Shown: positions 35,301-45,282 of the stretch, piece after piece
Position numbering within the stretch: the first letter of the stretch is position 1
Layout: each line of letters begins with the position of its first letter
NCBI RefSeq assembly: GCF_014596975.1
Contig: NZ_JACVXD010000001.1
Location: forward strand, 73,273-137,272
Direction: 5' to 3'
DNA: 64,000 nt
DNA from: Aestuariibaculum marinum
GTDB lineage: Bacteria > Bacteroidota > Bacteroidia > Flavobacteriales > Flavobacteriaceae
Notes under the pieces: model-generated
Seen by the model: the letters and a program-made list of their open reading frames with translations, nothing else
What the model was told of the DNA's origin: nothing
The model's database searches: none
Position numbers and translations under genes: made by a program

Positions 35301-35867
35301 TTTTATCTCTGGCCACTCTTCTTTTAAAATACCATAATAGCAAGTACTTCGTTTAAATCCGTCGAGCATTAATACATCTTTTCTTAAAATACCTTCTAAC
35401 GAAGCACCTATTTTTTCAACGGCTTTTCTTGATCTTGTGTTGCGCTCGTCTACTGTAAAACAAACTTTATCAAAATTCAGAGTTTCAAAAGCATATTCCA
35501 GCATTAAATATTTCATATGCAAATTGAGTCCGCTGCCTTGAAATTCTTTTCCAATCCATGTCCAACCAATATGCAAAAGTTTGTTTTGCCAGTTTATTAG
35601 TGCAAATCGCGTGCTTCCGGCATACGTGTTTGTCTGTTTGTCCAAAATAATAAAGGGTAATGCTGATTTATGGTAATAGGCATCGACCGCAGTCTGTACA
35701 TAACCTTTTAAATCCTCTGGCGTATCAATTTTACTTGGCGAATATTGGACAAGGTTCGGTTGTTGCGCGATATCTAAAAGATGTTTGTAATTGCTCAGAT
35801 CCAACAAGGAGAGTTTTACACGATGATTTTCGAGAGAAGGAGCTTTCATAAAAGTGTTAGGATTCAA
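35277..35867 (-). CDS. GNAT family acetyltransferase (RimJ/RimL-like)
   Basis: A 196-aa N-acetyltransferase. The acetyl-CoA motif region reads IGKEFQGSGLNLHMKYLMLEYAFE, and the following FTVDERNTRSRKAVEKIGASLEGILR is the classical C-terminal signature of the RimJ/RimL group. The substrate is unknown. The gene converges on and overlaps by 24 bp the membrane protein gene at 34692-35300 and is divergent from the menaquinone genes. Confidence 0.9.
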   Translation of the reverse strand: MNPNTFMKAPSLENHRVKLSLLDLSNYKHLLDIAQQPNLVQYSPSKIDTPEDLKGYVQTAVDAYYHKSALPFIILDKQTNTYAGSTRFALINWQNKLLHIGWTWIGKEFQGSGLNLHMKYLMLEYAFETLNFDKVCFTVDERNTRSRKAVEKIGASLEGILRKDVLMLDGFKRSTCYYGILKEEWPEIKSVIIAQL

Positions 35868-35948
35868 AATTTTAATTAAAGGTTAATTTTTGATGCCTTT
35901 CCTTAGCATTTTGTATTTTTACCTGCGCTAATAAAAATACAATATTAA

Positions 35949-36374
35949 ATGCCATTATCTAAAGAAAATGTAATAGCCCAAGCCAATGCGGCTTGTAAAA
36001 ATACTTTAATGGAAACCTTAGAAATAGAGGTTGTAGATTTTGGCGATGATTTTTTAGTAGCGCGCATGCCAGTAAACTCTCGTGTGCATCAGCCTGATGG
36101 TGTTTTGCATGGTGGCGCTACAGCTGCTTTAGCTGAAAGTGTAGGGAGTTTTGCTTCGCATATATTTATAGATACTGAAACGTTTTTTGTACGTGGTATA
36201 GAAATTTCTGCAAACCATTTAAAAAGTATTCGAGAAGGCTTTGTTTATGCCAAGGCGACATTTGTTCATAAAGGAAGAACAACACAGTTGCTCGACATCA
36301 AAGTAACCGACGAGGATAACAACTTAATTTCGGTTTGCAAATTATCTACCATTTCGTTGCCAAAACAAGGATAG
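35949..36374 (+). CDS. menI: 1,4-Dihydroxy-2-naphthoyl-CoA thioesterase (hotdog fold)
   Basis: A 141-aa hotdog thioesterase. The active-site segment DGVLHGGATAALAESVGS carries the catalytic Glu in the position used by E. coli MenI, and FVRGIEISANHLKSIREGFV also fits that enzyme closely. It releases 1,4-dihydroxy-2-naphthoate from its CoA ester in menaquinone synthesis. The menF-like gene starts 3 bp after its stop, and menD follows, which supports the assignment over a general PaaI thioesterase. Confidence 0.85.
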   Translation: MPLSKENVIAQANAACKNTLMETLEIEVVDFGDDFLVARMPVNSRVHQPDGVLHGGATAALAESVGSFASHIFIDTETFFVRGIEISANHLKSIREGFVYAKATFVHKGRTTQLLDIKVTDEDNNLISVCKLSTISLPKQG

Positions 36375-36377
36375 TTA

Positions 36378-37496
36378 ATGACCCTATTTAATTTTTTTAA
36401 CTGTATTGAAACCCAATACAACAACAAGTTGCCTTTTGTTGCTTATCGGAAACCCGGAGAATCTTCCATTTCCGGACTGTTACAAAAAGACAATGCCTTA
36501 CATGTAACTAAAGATTTTACCGAAAAAGGCTTTGTTTTTGCACCTTTTGATGATGCTTCAGATGCTGTTTTATTGCCAGTAGATTATGCCTCAAAAATTG
36601 TATGTTCAGATTATGAGGTGATTCCAACGCAACTCAACGTTAAACCACTATCGGTGGTAACCGATGAGCAAAAAGTGTTTCACATTAATTTGGTGAATAA
36701 GGGCGTTGAAGCAATAAAGGATTCAGCTTTTAAAAAGGTGGTTTTATCAAGACAGGAAGCTGTAGAAATTAGCGAGCAAAATCCAATAGAAATTTTTAAG
36801 AGTCTTCTGAATCATTATTCTTTAGCTTTTGTGTATTGTTGGTATCATCCTAAAGTTGGTTTATGGCTTGGAGCCACACCGGAAACCTTAATAAAAATTG
36901 AAGGGCATCAGTTTTCTATCATGTCTTTAGCAGGAACTCAGGAATACAACGGAACACTTGATGTAACTTGGCAGGATAAAGAAAAAGAAGAACAACAGTT
37001 TGTTACCGATTTTATTGTAGACAGCATTAAACCATCGGTAGATTATTTAAAAGTTTCCAATACAGAAACTGTAAAAGCAGGTAACTTGGTGCATTTAAGA
37101 ACTTTGATTTCGGCCCGGTTAGATTCAAATTCAGCATTAAAAGATGTGATTTCTATTATTCATCCAACACCAGCGGTTTGTGGTTTACCAAAACAGGCTT
37201 CGAAGGATTTCATCTTAAAAAACGAAAACTATAATCGAGAATTCTACACAGGATTTTTAGGTGAACTTAATTTAGAAACTGTAGTTAAACCGCGTTCTGG
37301 GCGTAGAAATATAGAAAACAGAGCTTATGCTATTCCTAAAAAAAGTACGCAGTTGTATGTTAATTTGCGCTGTATGCAAATCAAAAATAATACGGCTATA
37401 ATCTATGTTGGAGGCGGTATAACTTCGCATTCAAATGCTGAAAGTGAATGGGATGAAACTGTTTCAAAATCTAAGGTGATGAAAAATGTACTGTAA
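36378..37496 (+). CDS. menF: Isochorismate synthase (chorismate-binding enzyme)
   Basis: A 372-aa enzyme converting chorismate to isochorismate, the entry step of menaquinone synthesis. The chorismate-binding domain is complete: FKKVVLSRQE, WLGATPETLIKI, SLAGTQ, HLRTLISARL, HPTPAVCGLPK and the FYTGFLGEL end. The context with menI and menD favours menaquinone rather than siderophore synthesis. Confidence 0.9.
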   Translation: MTLFNFFNCIETQYNNKLPFVAYRKPGESSISGLLQKDNALHVTKDFTEKGFVFAPFDDASDAVLLPVDYASKIVCSDYEVIPTQLNVKPLSVVTDEQKVFHINLVNKGVEAIKDSAFKKVVLSRQEAVEISEQNPIEIFKSLLNHYSLAFVYCWYHPKVGLWLGATPETLIKIEGHQFSIMSLAGTQEYNGTLDVTWQDKEKEEQQFVTDFIVDSIKPSVDYLKVSNTETVKAGNLVHLRTLISARLDSNSALKDVISIIHPTPAVCGLPKQASKDFILKNENYNREFYTGFLGELNLETVVKPRSGRRNIENRAYAIPKKSTQLYVNLRCMQIKNNTAIIYVGGGITSHSNAESEWDETVSKSKVMKNVL

Positions 37497-37546
37497 TTAG
37501 GGTATTTGCTGCGCTATTATTACTTTTACATATTCATTAAAAAGCT

Positions 37547-39307
37547 ATGATTTACCCAAATATTCCTCTTGCTCAAACTGTTATCGAGTTGTGTAAAGCT
37601 AAAGGTATTCAACATATTGTAATATCTCCAGGAAGTAGAAATGCACCTTTAACGCTTGGTTTTTCCAATAACCCATACTTTAAATGTTACAGTGTTGTAG
37701 ATGAGCGTTGTGCCGCTTTTTTTGCTATGGGTATTGCGCAACAAATACAAAAGCCTACAGCAGTAGTATGTACCTCAGGTAGTGCACTTTTAAATTATTA
37801 TCCAGCGGTAGCCGAAGCGTTTTATAGCAATATTCCGTTCGTCGTGTTATCAGCCGATCGTCCAAAACATTTAATTGGTATCGGTGACGGACAAACTATA
37901 AATCAGAAGAATGTTTTTGATAACCATATTCTCTATTCAGCAAATTTGAAACTGGATTTGAAGGATGAGAATAACCTTCCGGGAAATGAAGATTTACCGA
38001 TTTTCAAAAATTTGGAAGACCGATTAGAACGTTTTTTAGGACTTCAAAAAGATATTCAGTCGTTCAACGAAGAGGAAATTCAGGTAGCAATAAATCATTC
38101 AATCATAAAACAAGGGCCAGTTCACATTAATATTCCTTTTGATGAACCCTTGTATCAAACGGTAGATAAGTTAAGTGTAGCGCCGAAAGTAACAGAATTT
38201 TCTATTAAGCAAAAAACTATTGAAAGTTATACGTTGCAGGAGTGTCTGGAAGACTGGAATGCTGCTACCAAAAAGATGGTTTTGGTGGGGGTAAATCAGC
38301 CTAATGCCATTGAAAAAAAATGGCTTGATGAGCTGGCTGAAGACGACAGTGTGATAGTGTTTACAGAAACCACATCAAATTTAAACCACGATAGCTTTTT
38401 TCCGAGTATCGATCAAATGATTGCGCCATTAACAGAGAAGGAAGAGCAGGCATTGCAGCCGGATATTTTGGTTACTTTTGGAGGATTGATTGTATCAAAA
38501 AAAATTAAAGCTTTTCTACGCAAGTATCAACCAAGAGAACATTGGCACATAGGGAAGAAAGATGCAAATGATACATTCTTCTGTCTAACCAGTCATTTAG
38601 AGGTCACTCCAAATCAGTTTTTTGAGACGTTTTTACCAAAATTAACGCACTATGTTAAGAGTCATTACCATTCCGATTGGATGAAGGTAAGAGAACTCCG
38701 TTTGGAAAAACATCAGCAATACTTAGAACAAATTCCGTTCAGTGATTTTAAAGTATTCAATTATTTATTTAAAGCCGTTCCTAATCATACGGTATTACAA
38801 ATAGGAAACAGTTCTGCTATTCGTTATGCGCAACTGTTTACGTTAAATAAGACACTAGAAGTGTATTGTAATCGAGGAACCAGTGGAATTGATGGCAGTA
38901 CCTCTACAGCGGTGGGTTGTGCAGTAGCTAATGAAAAACAGACTACATTTATAACGGGAGATTTAAGCTTTTTTTACGACAGTAATGCGCTTTGGAATAA
39001 CTATATACCCGCTAATTTTAGAATAATAGTAGTGAATAATACGGGTGGTGGTATTTTTAGAATTCTCCCAGGGCATAAGGATACAGAAAACTTCGACACC
39101 TATTTCGAGACCAATCATAATCTTACGGCAAAACATCTTTGCGATATGTATGGTTTAGATTATGCTATAGCTAATGAAGAAACCTCTTTAGAATATGCAT
39201 TACAAGGGTTTTATGAGAAAAGTGAAAAGCCTAAATTACTGGAAGTGTTTACGCCAAAAAAAGTTAACGATAAAGTTCTATTAAACTATTTTGAGTTTTT
39301 AAAATAA
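37547..39307 (+). CDS. menD: SEPHCHC synthase MenD
   Basis: A 586-aa thiamine diphosphate enzyme joining isochorismate and 2-oxoglutarate to 2-succinyl-5-enolpyruvyl-6-hydroxy-3-cyclohexene-1-carboxylate. The family N-terminus with the cofactor Glu (VISPGSRNAPLTLGF, VVDERCAAFFAMG) and GSALLNYYPAVAEA are clear. The cofactor-binding half has GDLSFFYDSNALW and NNTGGGIFRILPG. It lies 50 bp after menF. Other men genes are not in the window. Confidence 0.96.
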   Translation: MIYPNIPLAQTVIELCKAKGIQHIVISPGSRNAPLTLGFSNNPYFKCYSVVDERCAAFFAMGIAQQIQKPTAVVCTSGSALLNYYPAVAEAFYSNIPFVVLSADRPKHLIGIGDGQTINQKNVFDNHILYSANLKLDLKDENNLPGNEDLPIFKNLEDRLERFLGLQKDIQSFNEEEIQVAINHSIIKQGPVHINIPFDEPLYQTVDKLSVAPKVTEFSIKQKTIESYTLQECLEDWNAATKKMVLVGVNQPNAIEKKWLDELAEDDSVIVFTETTSNLNHDSFFPSIDQMIAPLTEKEEQALQPDILVTFGGLIVSKKIKAFLRKYQPREHWHIGKKDANDTFFCLTSHLEVTPNQFFETFLPKLTHYVKSHYHSDWMKVRELRLEKHQQYLEQIPFSDFKVFNYLFKAVPNHTVLQIGNSSAIRYAQLFTLNKTLEVYCNRGTSGIDGSTSTAVGCAVANEKQTTFITGDLSFFYDSNALWNNYIPANFRIIVVNNTGGGIFRILPGHKDTENFDTYFETNHNLTAKHLCDMYGLDYAIANEETSLEYALQGFYEKSEKPKLLEVFTPKKVNDKVLLNYFEFLK

Positions 39308-39436
39308 GTCGTTTTATCCGTTAACAATTACTTTCATTGTAAAGTCTGTGTTATATGTGACTTTTCAATTTTTATAGTGTCTTAAAATTAAGTATATTTA
39401 GAACAACTAATTTATTAATTTATAAAAGACCTAATT

Positions 39437-39775
39437 ATGAGTAAAAGAGATGAGCTTATTGCAAAATATGCTGCCGATTTAAAAGAAAAATGTGGAGTAG
39501 ATGCAGATATGGATTTGTTAACGAAAGTAACTATTGGGTGCGGACCTGCAATTTATAATGCAGATGCAGCAACAGTTTCCGGATCTGATGAAACCGAGGT
39601 AGCAACGGTAAAAAACAACTTTTTAATTAAAAAATTAGGTTTAACCGATGGTCCGGATTTAGATGCAGGCATTGAAGCAGTTATGGAACAATACGGTAAA
39701 TCTAACCGTAATAAATACCGAGCTGTAGTTTATTATTTGCTAACTAAGCATTTTGGTAAAGAATCTGTTTATTAG
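39437..39775 (+). CDS. DUF2853 family protein
   Basis: A 112-aa small cytosolic protein. The pattern KYAADLKEKCGVDADMDLL, GCGPAIYNADAATVSGSDE and KYRAVVYYLLTKHFGKE is that of DUF2853, a family of unknown function common in marine bacteria. It is a single gene with a terminator at 39798. A near-consensus TATATTTA stands in the upstream spacer. Confidence 0.85.
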   Translation: MSKRDELIAKYAADLKEKCGVDADMDLLTKVTIGCGPAIYNADAATVSGSDETEVATVKNNFLIKKLGLTDGPDLDAGIEAVMEQYGKSNRNKYRAVVYYLLTKHFGKESVY

Positions 39776-39797
39776 AATACACTTAATTATATAAATG

Positions 39798-39830
39798 AAA
39801 AGCGTTGTAATTATGTATTGCAGCGCTTTT
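39798..39830 (+). terminator. Terminator of the DUF2853 gene
   Basis: AAAAGCGTTG (39798-39807) pairs with CAGCGCTTTT (39821-39830) with one G-T pair, followed by a T-run. Confidence 0.8.
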
Positions 39831-39872
39831 TTTATGTCTTATATTTATTAGAAAAACTCTTGTTAATATTAT

Positions 39873-39880
39873 TACCTTTG
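39873..39880 (+). promoter_or_regulatory. -7 box of the CvfB-like/mnmE operon
   Basis: TACCTTTG matches TAnnTTTG and ends only 4 nt before the ATG at 39885. The transcript would start at or next to the start codon (leaderless or nearly so). No TTG stands at the -33 distance. Confidence 0.5.
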
Positions 39881-39884
39881 CAGC

Positions 39885-40715
39885 ATGATAAATATAGGGC
39901 AAATTAATACATTAGAAATTCTACGTGAAACCGATCATGGTATTTACTTGGTAGATGAAGATAATAATGAGGTTTTACTACCAAACAGGTATGTTCCGGA
40001 AAGCTTTAAAATTTGGGATAAGCTAGATGTTTTTGTGTATTTAGACAATGAAGAACGTCCGGTAGCAACTACCGATATGCCTTATATAAAACTAGGTGAA
40101 TTTGCCTTATTACGTTGTAGTCAGGTGAACGATTATGGTGCTTTTTTAGACTGGGGACTGGTTAAGGAATTATTTTGTCCGTTTAAAGAGCAAGCTTTTA
40201 AAATGAAACCTAAAGGGTGGTACTTGGTGCATTGTTATATGGATGAGAAGACCGAAAGATTGGTAGCCTCAAGTAAAACCAATCGTTTTTTAAGTAATAA
40301 AGAACTTACCGTTAAACAGTTTGATGAGGTGGATTTAATTGTATCGCATCCTTCAGAAATTGGTATGAACGTTATTGTGAATAAAAAACATACAGGTTTA
40401 ATTTATAACGATCAAATCTTTACAGAGCTTAGCGTAGGTGATAAATTAAAAGGAATCGTTAAGAAGATTCGTCCTGGCAATAAACTGGATATTGTTTTAG
40501 GACAGATTGGTTATAGAAATATAGAGCCTAATGCTGAACGTATTTTAAAGGAGTTGGAAGACAATAGTGGCTTTTTAGATTTAACTGATAAGTCGTCACC
40601 CGAAGATATTAAAGACCTACTTCAAATGAGTAAAAAGAACTTTAAAAAGGCAGTAGGTTCTTTATACAAAGAGAAGAAAATTGAGATTAAACCAGACGGC
40701 ATTTATTTAGTTTAG
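39885..40715 (+). CDS. CvfB-like S1 RNA-binding protein
   Basis: A 276-aa protein with tandem S1-like OB domains (about 1-65, 70-135 and 145-210) and a C-terminal winged helix (SPEDIKDLLQMSKKNFKKAVGSLYKEKKI). This matches the CvfB/YitL family of RNA-binding regulators. Motifs such as GAFLDWGLVKELFCPFKEQ belong to the second S1 domain. It is followed 6 bp later by mnmE, so the two form an operon. Confidence 0.85.
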   Translation: MINIGQINTLEILRETDHGIYLVDEDNNEVLLPNRYVPESFKIWDKLDVFVYLDNEERPVATTDMPYIKLGEFALLRCSQVNDYGAFLDWGLVKELFCPFKEQAFKMKPKGWYLVHCYMDEKTERLVASSKTNRFLSNKELTVKQFDEVDLIVSHPSEIGMNVIVNKKHTGLIYNDQIFTELSVGDKLKGIVKKIRPGNKLDIVLGQIGYRNIEPNAERILKELEDNSGFLDLTDKSSPEDIKDLLQMSKKNFKKAVGSLYKEKKIEIKPDGIYLV

Positions 40716-40721
40716 ACCTTT

Positions 40722-42119
40722 ATGATTAATCAAGATACCATAGTTGCCTTAGCAACCCCTTCAGGAGCAGGAGCTATTGCGGTTATTCGTTTGTCTGGTA
40801 AAGATGCGATTACTATTGCCGATAGTTGTTTTAGGTCGGTTGTAAATAATAAATCGCTTGCCAAACAGAAAACCCATACCATACATTTAGGACATATTGT
40901 CGATGGACCTAAAACCATTGATGAGGTTTTGGTGTCGGTTTTTAAAAACCCGAACTCCTATACCGGTGAAGATGTGGTTGAGGTGTCTTGTCATGGTTCT
41001 AATTATATTCAACAGGAAATTATTCAGTTGTTTCTTCGAAAAGGCTGTAGAACAGCAACGCCTGGAGAATTTACATTGCGAGCATTTTTAAATGGAAAAT
41101 TAGATTTAAGTCAGGCGGAAGCTGTAGCCGATTTAATTTCCAGTGATAATGAAGCGTCTCATCAAATAGCGATGCAACAAATGCGTGGTGGATTTTCGTC
41201 TGAAATCGCTAAACTTCGTGAAGAGTTATTGAATTTTGCTTCCTTAATAGAATTAGAATTAGATTTCGCAGAAGAAGATGTCGAGTTTGCAGACAGAACT
41301 CAGTTTAAAGATTTAGTAGACCGCATTAGTGTGGTATTAAAGCGTTTAATTGATTCGTTTGCTGTAGGGAACGTTATTAAAAACGGAATTCCTGTAGCTA
41401 TTGTAGGCGAACCTAATGTTGGTAAATCTACTTTATTAAATGCCCTTTTAAATGAGGAACGCGCTATTGTATCAGATGTTGCAGGAACGACAAGAGACAC
41501 TATTGAAGACGAAATTTCAATAGGAGGTATCGGTTTTCGATTTATCGATACTGCCGGTATTCGAGAAACTCAGGATGTGGTTGAAAGCATTGGTATAAAA
41601 AAGACGTTTGAGAAAATAGAGCAAGCTCAGGTTGTGGTTTTCTTAGCAGATAGCACCAATCTTAAAGAGGATAGTTTTATTAAATCGTTTAAGATAGAAA
41701 TTGAAAAAATTAAGAATAAATATCCGCAAAAGCCAATTGTTATTATAGCTAATAAAATTGATAAGCTTTCAGAAACCGAAATAGAGAATATTAAAAGTCA
41801 GATTTCAGATTTACATTTATTATCGGCAAAAACCGGATTTGGTGTCGAAGACTTAAAAGAGAAACTACTAAGTTTTGTAAATACCGGAGCTTTAAGAAAT
41901 AACGATACCATTGTAACGAATACAAGACATTACGACTCGTTATTGAAAGCTTTAGAAGAGATTGAAAAAGTGCGCTACGGTTTAGATTCTGGTTTGTCTG
42001 GAGATTTATTGGCTATCGATATTCGTCAGGCCTTGTATTACTTCGGTGAAATTACTGGTCAGGTTACGAACGATGAGTTACTGGGTAATATTTTTGCTAA
42101 TTTCTGTATCGGTAAATAG
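40722..42119 (+). CDS. mnmE: tRNA modification GTPase MnmE
   Basis: A 465-aa GTPase which with MnmG makes the carboxymethylaminomethyl group on wobble uridine. It has an N-terminal folate-binding domain (ATPSGAGAIAVIRLSG, PNSYTGEDVVEVSCHG), a helical domain with an inserted G domain (GEPNVGKSTLLN, AGTTRD, DTAGIRET, ANKID) and the C-terminal catalytic motif CIGK. All motifs are intact and the length is normal. A 16-bp terminator follows. Confidence 0.97.
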   Translation: MINQDTIVALATPSGAGAIAVIRLSGKDAITIADSCFRSVVNNKSLAKQKTHTIHLGHIVDGPKTIDEVLVSVFKNPNSYTGEDVVEVSCHGSNYIQQEIIQLFLRKGCRTATPGEFTLRAFLNGKLDLSQAEAVADLISSDNEASHQIAMQQMRGGFSSEIAKLREELLNFASLIELELDFAEEDVEFADRTQFKDLVDRISVVLKRLIDSFAVGNVIKNGIPVAIVGEPNVGKSTLLNALLNEERAIVSDVAGTTRDTIEDEISIGGIGFRFIDTAGIRETQDVVESIGIKKTFEKIEQAQVVVFLADSTNLKEDSFIKSFKIEIEKIKNKYPQKPIVIIANKIDKLSETEIENIKSQISDLHLLSAKTGFGVEDLKEKLLSFVNTGALRNNDTIVTNTRHYDSLLKALEEIEKVRYGLDSGLSGDLLAIDIRQALYYFGEITGQVTNDELLGNIFANFCIGK

Positions 42120-42140
42120 CCACACAAAACATAATATTTC

Positions 42141-42176
42141 AACAACAGCCTCTTTGGTATCAAAGAGGCTGTTGTT
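42141..42176 (+). terminator. Terminator of mnmE
   Basis: A perfect 16-bp stem (42141-42156 with 42161-42176) with a 4-nt loop, ending in a T-run. It separates mnmE from the polysaccharide locus. Confidence 0.93.
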
Positions 42177-42237
42177 TTTCTATATAGTTGCTTGATTACT
42201 ATTAATTTTATTACATTAGTAAGTAAAGCATTGTATT

Positions 42238-45051
42238 TTGATACCAACTAAATCTCTACCGCAATTTTTTATAATGTTTATGTGCTTTGTATTAACAGCA
42301 CAAGAGCATCCACCTATTCAAATTTATACGCCAACCGATTATGGAGCAGAGAATCAAAACTGGTCTATTTCTCAATCTCAAGATAAATATATTTATGTAG
42401 CCAATAATAAAGGGCTTCTTGAATTTAACGGTGCGAAATGGACGGTTTACGAATCTCCAAATAAAACTATTGTAAGGTCGGTTAAGGTGATTGATGATTA
42501 TATCTATACAGGGAGCTACAGAGAGTTTGGTTATTGGAATAGGTCTGAAAAAGGGGTATTAGAATACACCTCATTAGCTTTACAGCTTGATATTGATTTT
42601 TTGGAAGACGAAGAGGTTTGGAATATTCTGGACGTGGAAGATTTTATTTTATTTCAAACGTTAAAAAGAATTTATGTTTTCAATAAAACAAAGAATTCAG
42701 TTAACATTATTGAGTCAAATTCAGGAATTTATAAAATTTTCAAGATTAAGGAAGGGGTTTATTTTCAAAAGCCTAAAGAGGGTGTTTTCGAAATTGTAAA
42801 TGGCCAGGCAAAACTAGTCACATCAGACGATATTTTAAAAAATAACCTTTTGGTTAATATTTTCAACCATGAAAATAAAACCCTCTTTCAAACAGAGGAT
42901 AAAGGCTTTTTTGAGCTGGAAGGTAATGATTTAATTCAATGGGAAATTCCTGCTAATAAAACGCTTTTAAACGATAGAATTTATAGCAGTATTAAGCTAG
43001 AGGATGATAGTTTTATTTTGGGTAGTATTTCTAACGGAATTATCCATATTACAGCTTCTGGAGATATTAATTATCAAATCAATCAGAATAACGGTTTAAG
43101 TAATAATACGGTGTTATCGGTTTTTGAGGATGTTGACAATAACATTTGGTTGGGACTTGAAAACGGAATTAATTGTGTTAATATTAAATCACCTTTTAGA
43201 ATCTATAATGATGAAAAAGGAGAGATTGGTTCGGTAAACACTTCCATTGTTTATAGAGACAAATTGTATATCGGGACCAATCAGGGCTTGTTTTATAAAG
43301 AATTCAAAAGTAATCATAACTTCCAGTTTATTGCTGGTACACAAGGTGCTGTTTGGTGCTTAAAAAATATAGATAACACGTTGTTTTGTGGTCATAATTC
43401 AGGGACATTCATCATTGAAGACAACAGAGCAACTTTAATAGCCGATGTTTTAGGGACCTGGGATATTAAGTCTGTTAAAAATCATGAAAACTTGCTTATT
43501 CAAGGTAATTATAGTGGTTTAAATATTTTAGAGAAAAAGAATGACTCATGGTTATGGCGAAATACTATTGAAAATTTTGATATTTCCAGTCGGTATTTTG
43601 AAATGATCAATGCATCAGAACTTTTTGTAAGCCATGAATACAAAGGAGTTTTTAAAGTTAAGTTAGATCAAGATTACAAAAAGGCAATAAATGTGGAACA
43701 AGATCGCTCGGTGGATAAAGATGTGAAGACGAGTCTTACAAAATTTGGAGGAGATATACTTTATACGCAAAGTAAAGGTGTTTTTAAGTATGATTTAAAA
43801 ACAGGGAAATTTTTAAAGGACACAATAAAGAGTAAATTGTTTCATACTGAAGATTATACCTCAGGGAAACTGGTTTATACAAAGCAAACCAATAAGCTTT
43901 GGGGTTTTTCAAGGCAAGGACTCAGTTATTTATCTCCCGGCAAACTGAGTAATACATTGGATTTGCATACCATTGCGTTACCAGGTTATGTAAGAAATGA
44001 TGTTTCTAGCTATGAAAATATAACTTATCTGGAAAATAATAAATACCTGTATGGTACCACTACAGGATACATTGTAATAGATTTAAATGTCTTACAAAAC
44101 AAACCACATAAAGTTCATTTAAATTTAGTATCTAATAGAAATCTTAAGGGCAGTCATGAGAATGTTTTTGTTAAGATAAATGAAGCAGGAACGTTTAAAA
44201 ATAACAATAATAATTTAGAGTTTCATTTTAGTGTTCCTGTTTATGAAAAATTTTCAGTACCAGAATATCAGTATAAGCTCAAGGGTATTTATGATGAATG
44301 GAGTCAATGGTCCACTAAATCGGAAGTGTTTTTTGAAAACTTACCATTCGGCGATTATAAATTCTCTGTAAGGTCGCGGTTAGGTAACGAAATTTCAGAG
44401 AATATAGAAAGTTTTAATTTTTCTATTGCAAGACCATGGTATTTGTCAAATACCGCCATTATAGGGTATATCATTACTGTGGCGTTATTTTCAATATTTA
44501 TGCATCATACCTACAAGCGTTACTATAAAAGGCAACGTGAAAAACTCCTTTATAAAACACAGCGTGAATTAGAACTCAAAGAATTAGAGAACAAAGAGCA
44601 AATCATGCGTCATAATAATGAAAAGCTTAAGCAGGATATTGAAAGTAAAAACAGGGAGTTGAGTCTGTCCACGATGAATTTAATTAAGAAGAATGAGTTT
44701 TTAAATAATCTTAAAAAGGAGCTGAAAAAGATTCCGGATGACAAGAATTTAAACAATGTAGTTAAAATCATTGATAAAAATCTTAATAATACTGATGACT
44801 GGCAAACGTTTGAAGAAGCCTTTAATAATGCCGATAAAGATTTTCTTAAAAAGATAAAAACATTACATCCGTCGCTAACCTCAAACGACTTACGTTTATG
44901 TACGTATTTGAGGTTGAATTTATCCTCAAAGGAAATTGCACCTCTATTAAATATATCTCCAAGAAGTGTAGAAGTTAAACGTTACCGATTGCGAAAAAAA
45001 ATCGATTTACCTCACGATGCGAGCTTAACAGATTATATTTTGAAAATATAA
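42238..45051 (+). CDS. Propeller / Y_Y_Y / LuxR-type regulator of the polysaccharide locus
   Basis: A 937-aa membrane-spanning regulator. The start is TTG at 42238: no ATG occurs upstream in frame before the stop at 42220, and only this start gives a signal peptide with a charged end (MIPTKSLPQFFIMFMCFVLTAQ). Two-component-regulator-type propeller repeats fill about 30-640, a Y_Y_Y domain follows (about 690-755), then one TM helix, a long coiled coil, and a C-terminal LuxR-like helix-turn-helix (SSKEIAPLLNISPRSVEVKR). There is no kinase domain. It precedes the SusC gene in the same direction and probably senses the glucan breakdown product. Confidence 0.88.
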   Translation: MIPTKSLPQFFIMFMCFVLTAQEHPPIQIYTPTDYGAENQNWSISQSQDKYIYVANNKGLLEFNGAKWTVYESPNKTIVRSVKVIDDYIYTGSYREFGYWNRSEKGVLEYTSLALQLDIDFLEDEEVWNILDVEDFILFQTLKRIYVFNKTKNSVNIIESNSGIYKIFKIKEGVYFQKPKEGVFEIVNGQAKLVTSDDILKNNLLVNIFNHENKTLFQTEDKGFFELEGNDLIQWEIPANKTLLNDRIYSSIKLEDDSFILGSISNGIIHITASGDINYQINQNNGLSNNTVLSVFEDVDNNIWLGLENGINCVNIKSPFRIYNDEKGEIGSVNTSIVYRDKLYIGTNQGLFYKEFKSNHNFQFIAGTQGAVWCLKNIDNTLFCGHNSGTFIIEDNRATLIADVLGTWDIKSVKNHENLLIQGNYSGLNILEKKNDSWLWRNTIENFDISSRYFEMINASELFVSHEYKGVFKVKLDQDYKKAINVEQDRSVDKDVKTSLTKFGGDILYTQSKGVFKYDLKTGKFLKDTIKSKLFHTEDYTSGKLVYTKQTNKLWGFSRQGLSYLSPGKLSNTLDLHTIALPGYVRNDVSSYENITYLENNKYLYGTTTGYIVIDLNVLQNKPHKVHLNLVSNRNLKGSHENVFVKINEAGTFKNNNNNLEFHFSVPVYEKFSVPEYQYKLKGIYDEWSQWSTKSEVFFENLPFGDYKFSVRSRLGNEISENIESFNFSIARPWYLSNTAIIGYIITVALFSIFMHHTYKRYYKRQREKLLYKTQRELELKELENKEQIMRHNNEKLKQDIESKNRELSLSTMNLIKKNEFLNNLKKELKKIPDDKNLNNVVKIIDKNLNNTDDWQTFEEAFNNADKDFLKKIKTLHPSLTSNDLRLCTYLRLNLSSKEIAPLLNISPRSVEVKRYRLRKKIDLPHDASLTDYILKI

Positions 45052-45147
45052 CGACACAACATTTAACTTTTTCACCTATACAACACCACAACATTTGCTG
45101 ATTTTATAGATTTTAAGTAAATTCTATAGCTTTTATAAATTCTTAAT

Positions 45148-45171
45148 AAAACCTAGTAATATTAAGGTTTT
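45148..45171 (+). terminator. Weak hairpin after the regulator gene
   Basis: AAAACCT and AGGTTTT form a 7-bp stem with a 10-nt loop, followed by TGTTAGTTTTTG. It could end the regulator transcript before SusC, but the stem is weak. Confidence 0.35.
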
Positions 45172-45282
45172 GTTAGTTTTTGTTGTTCATTATTGTGATG
45201 TATGTTTTTTGTAGTGGTAAAAAATTAGAATACATCAATATGTAAATATAATTTTATGGAAACTAAAATAAACTAAATTCAC

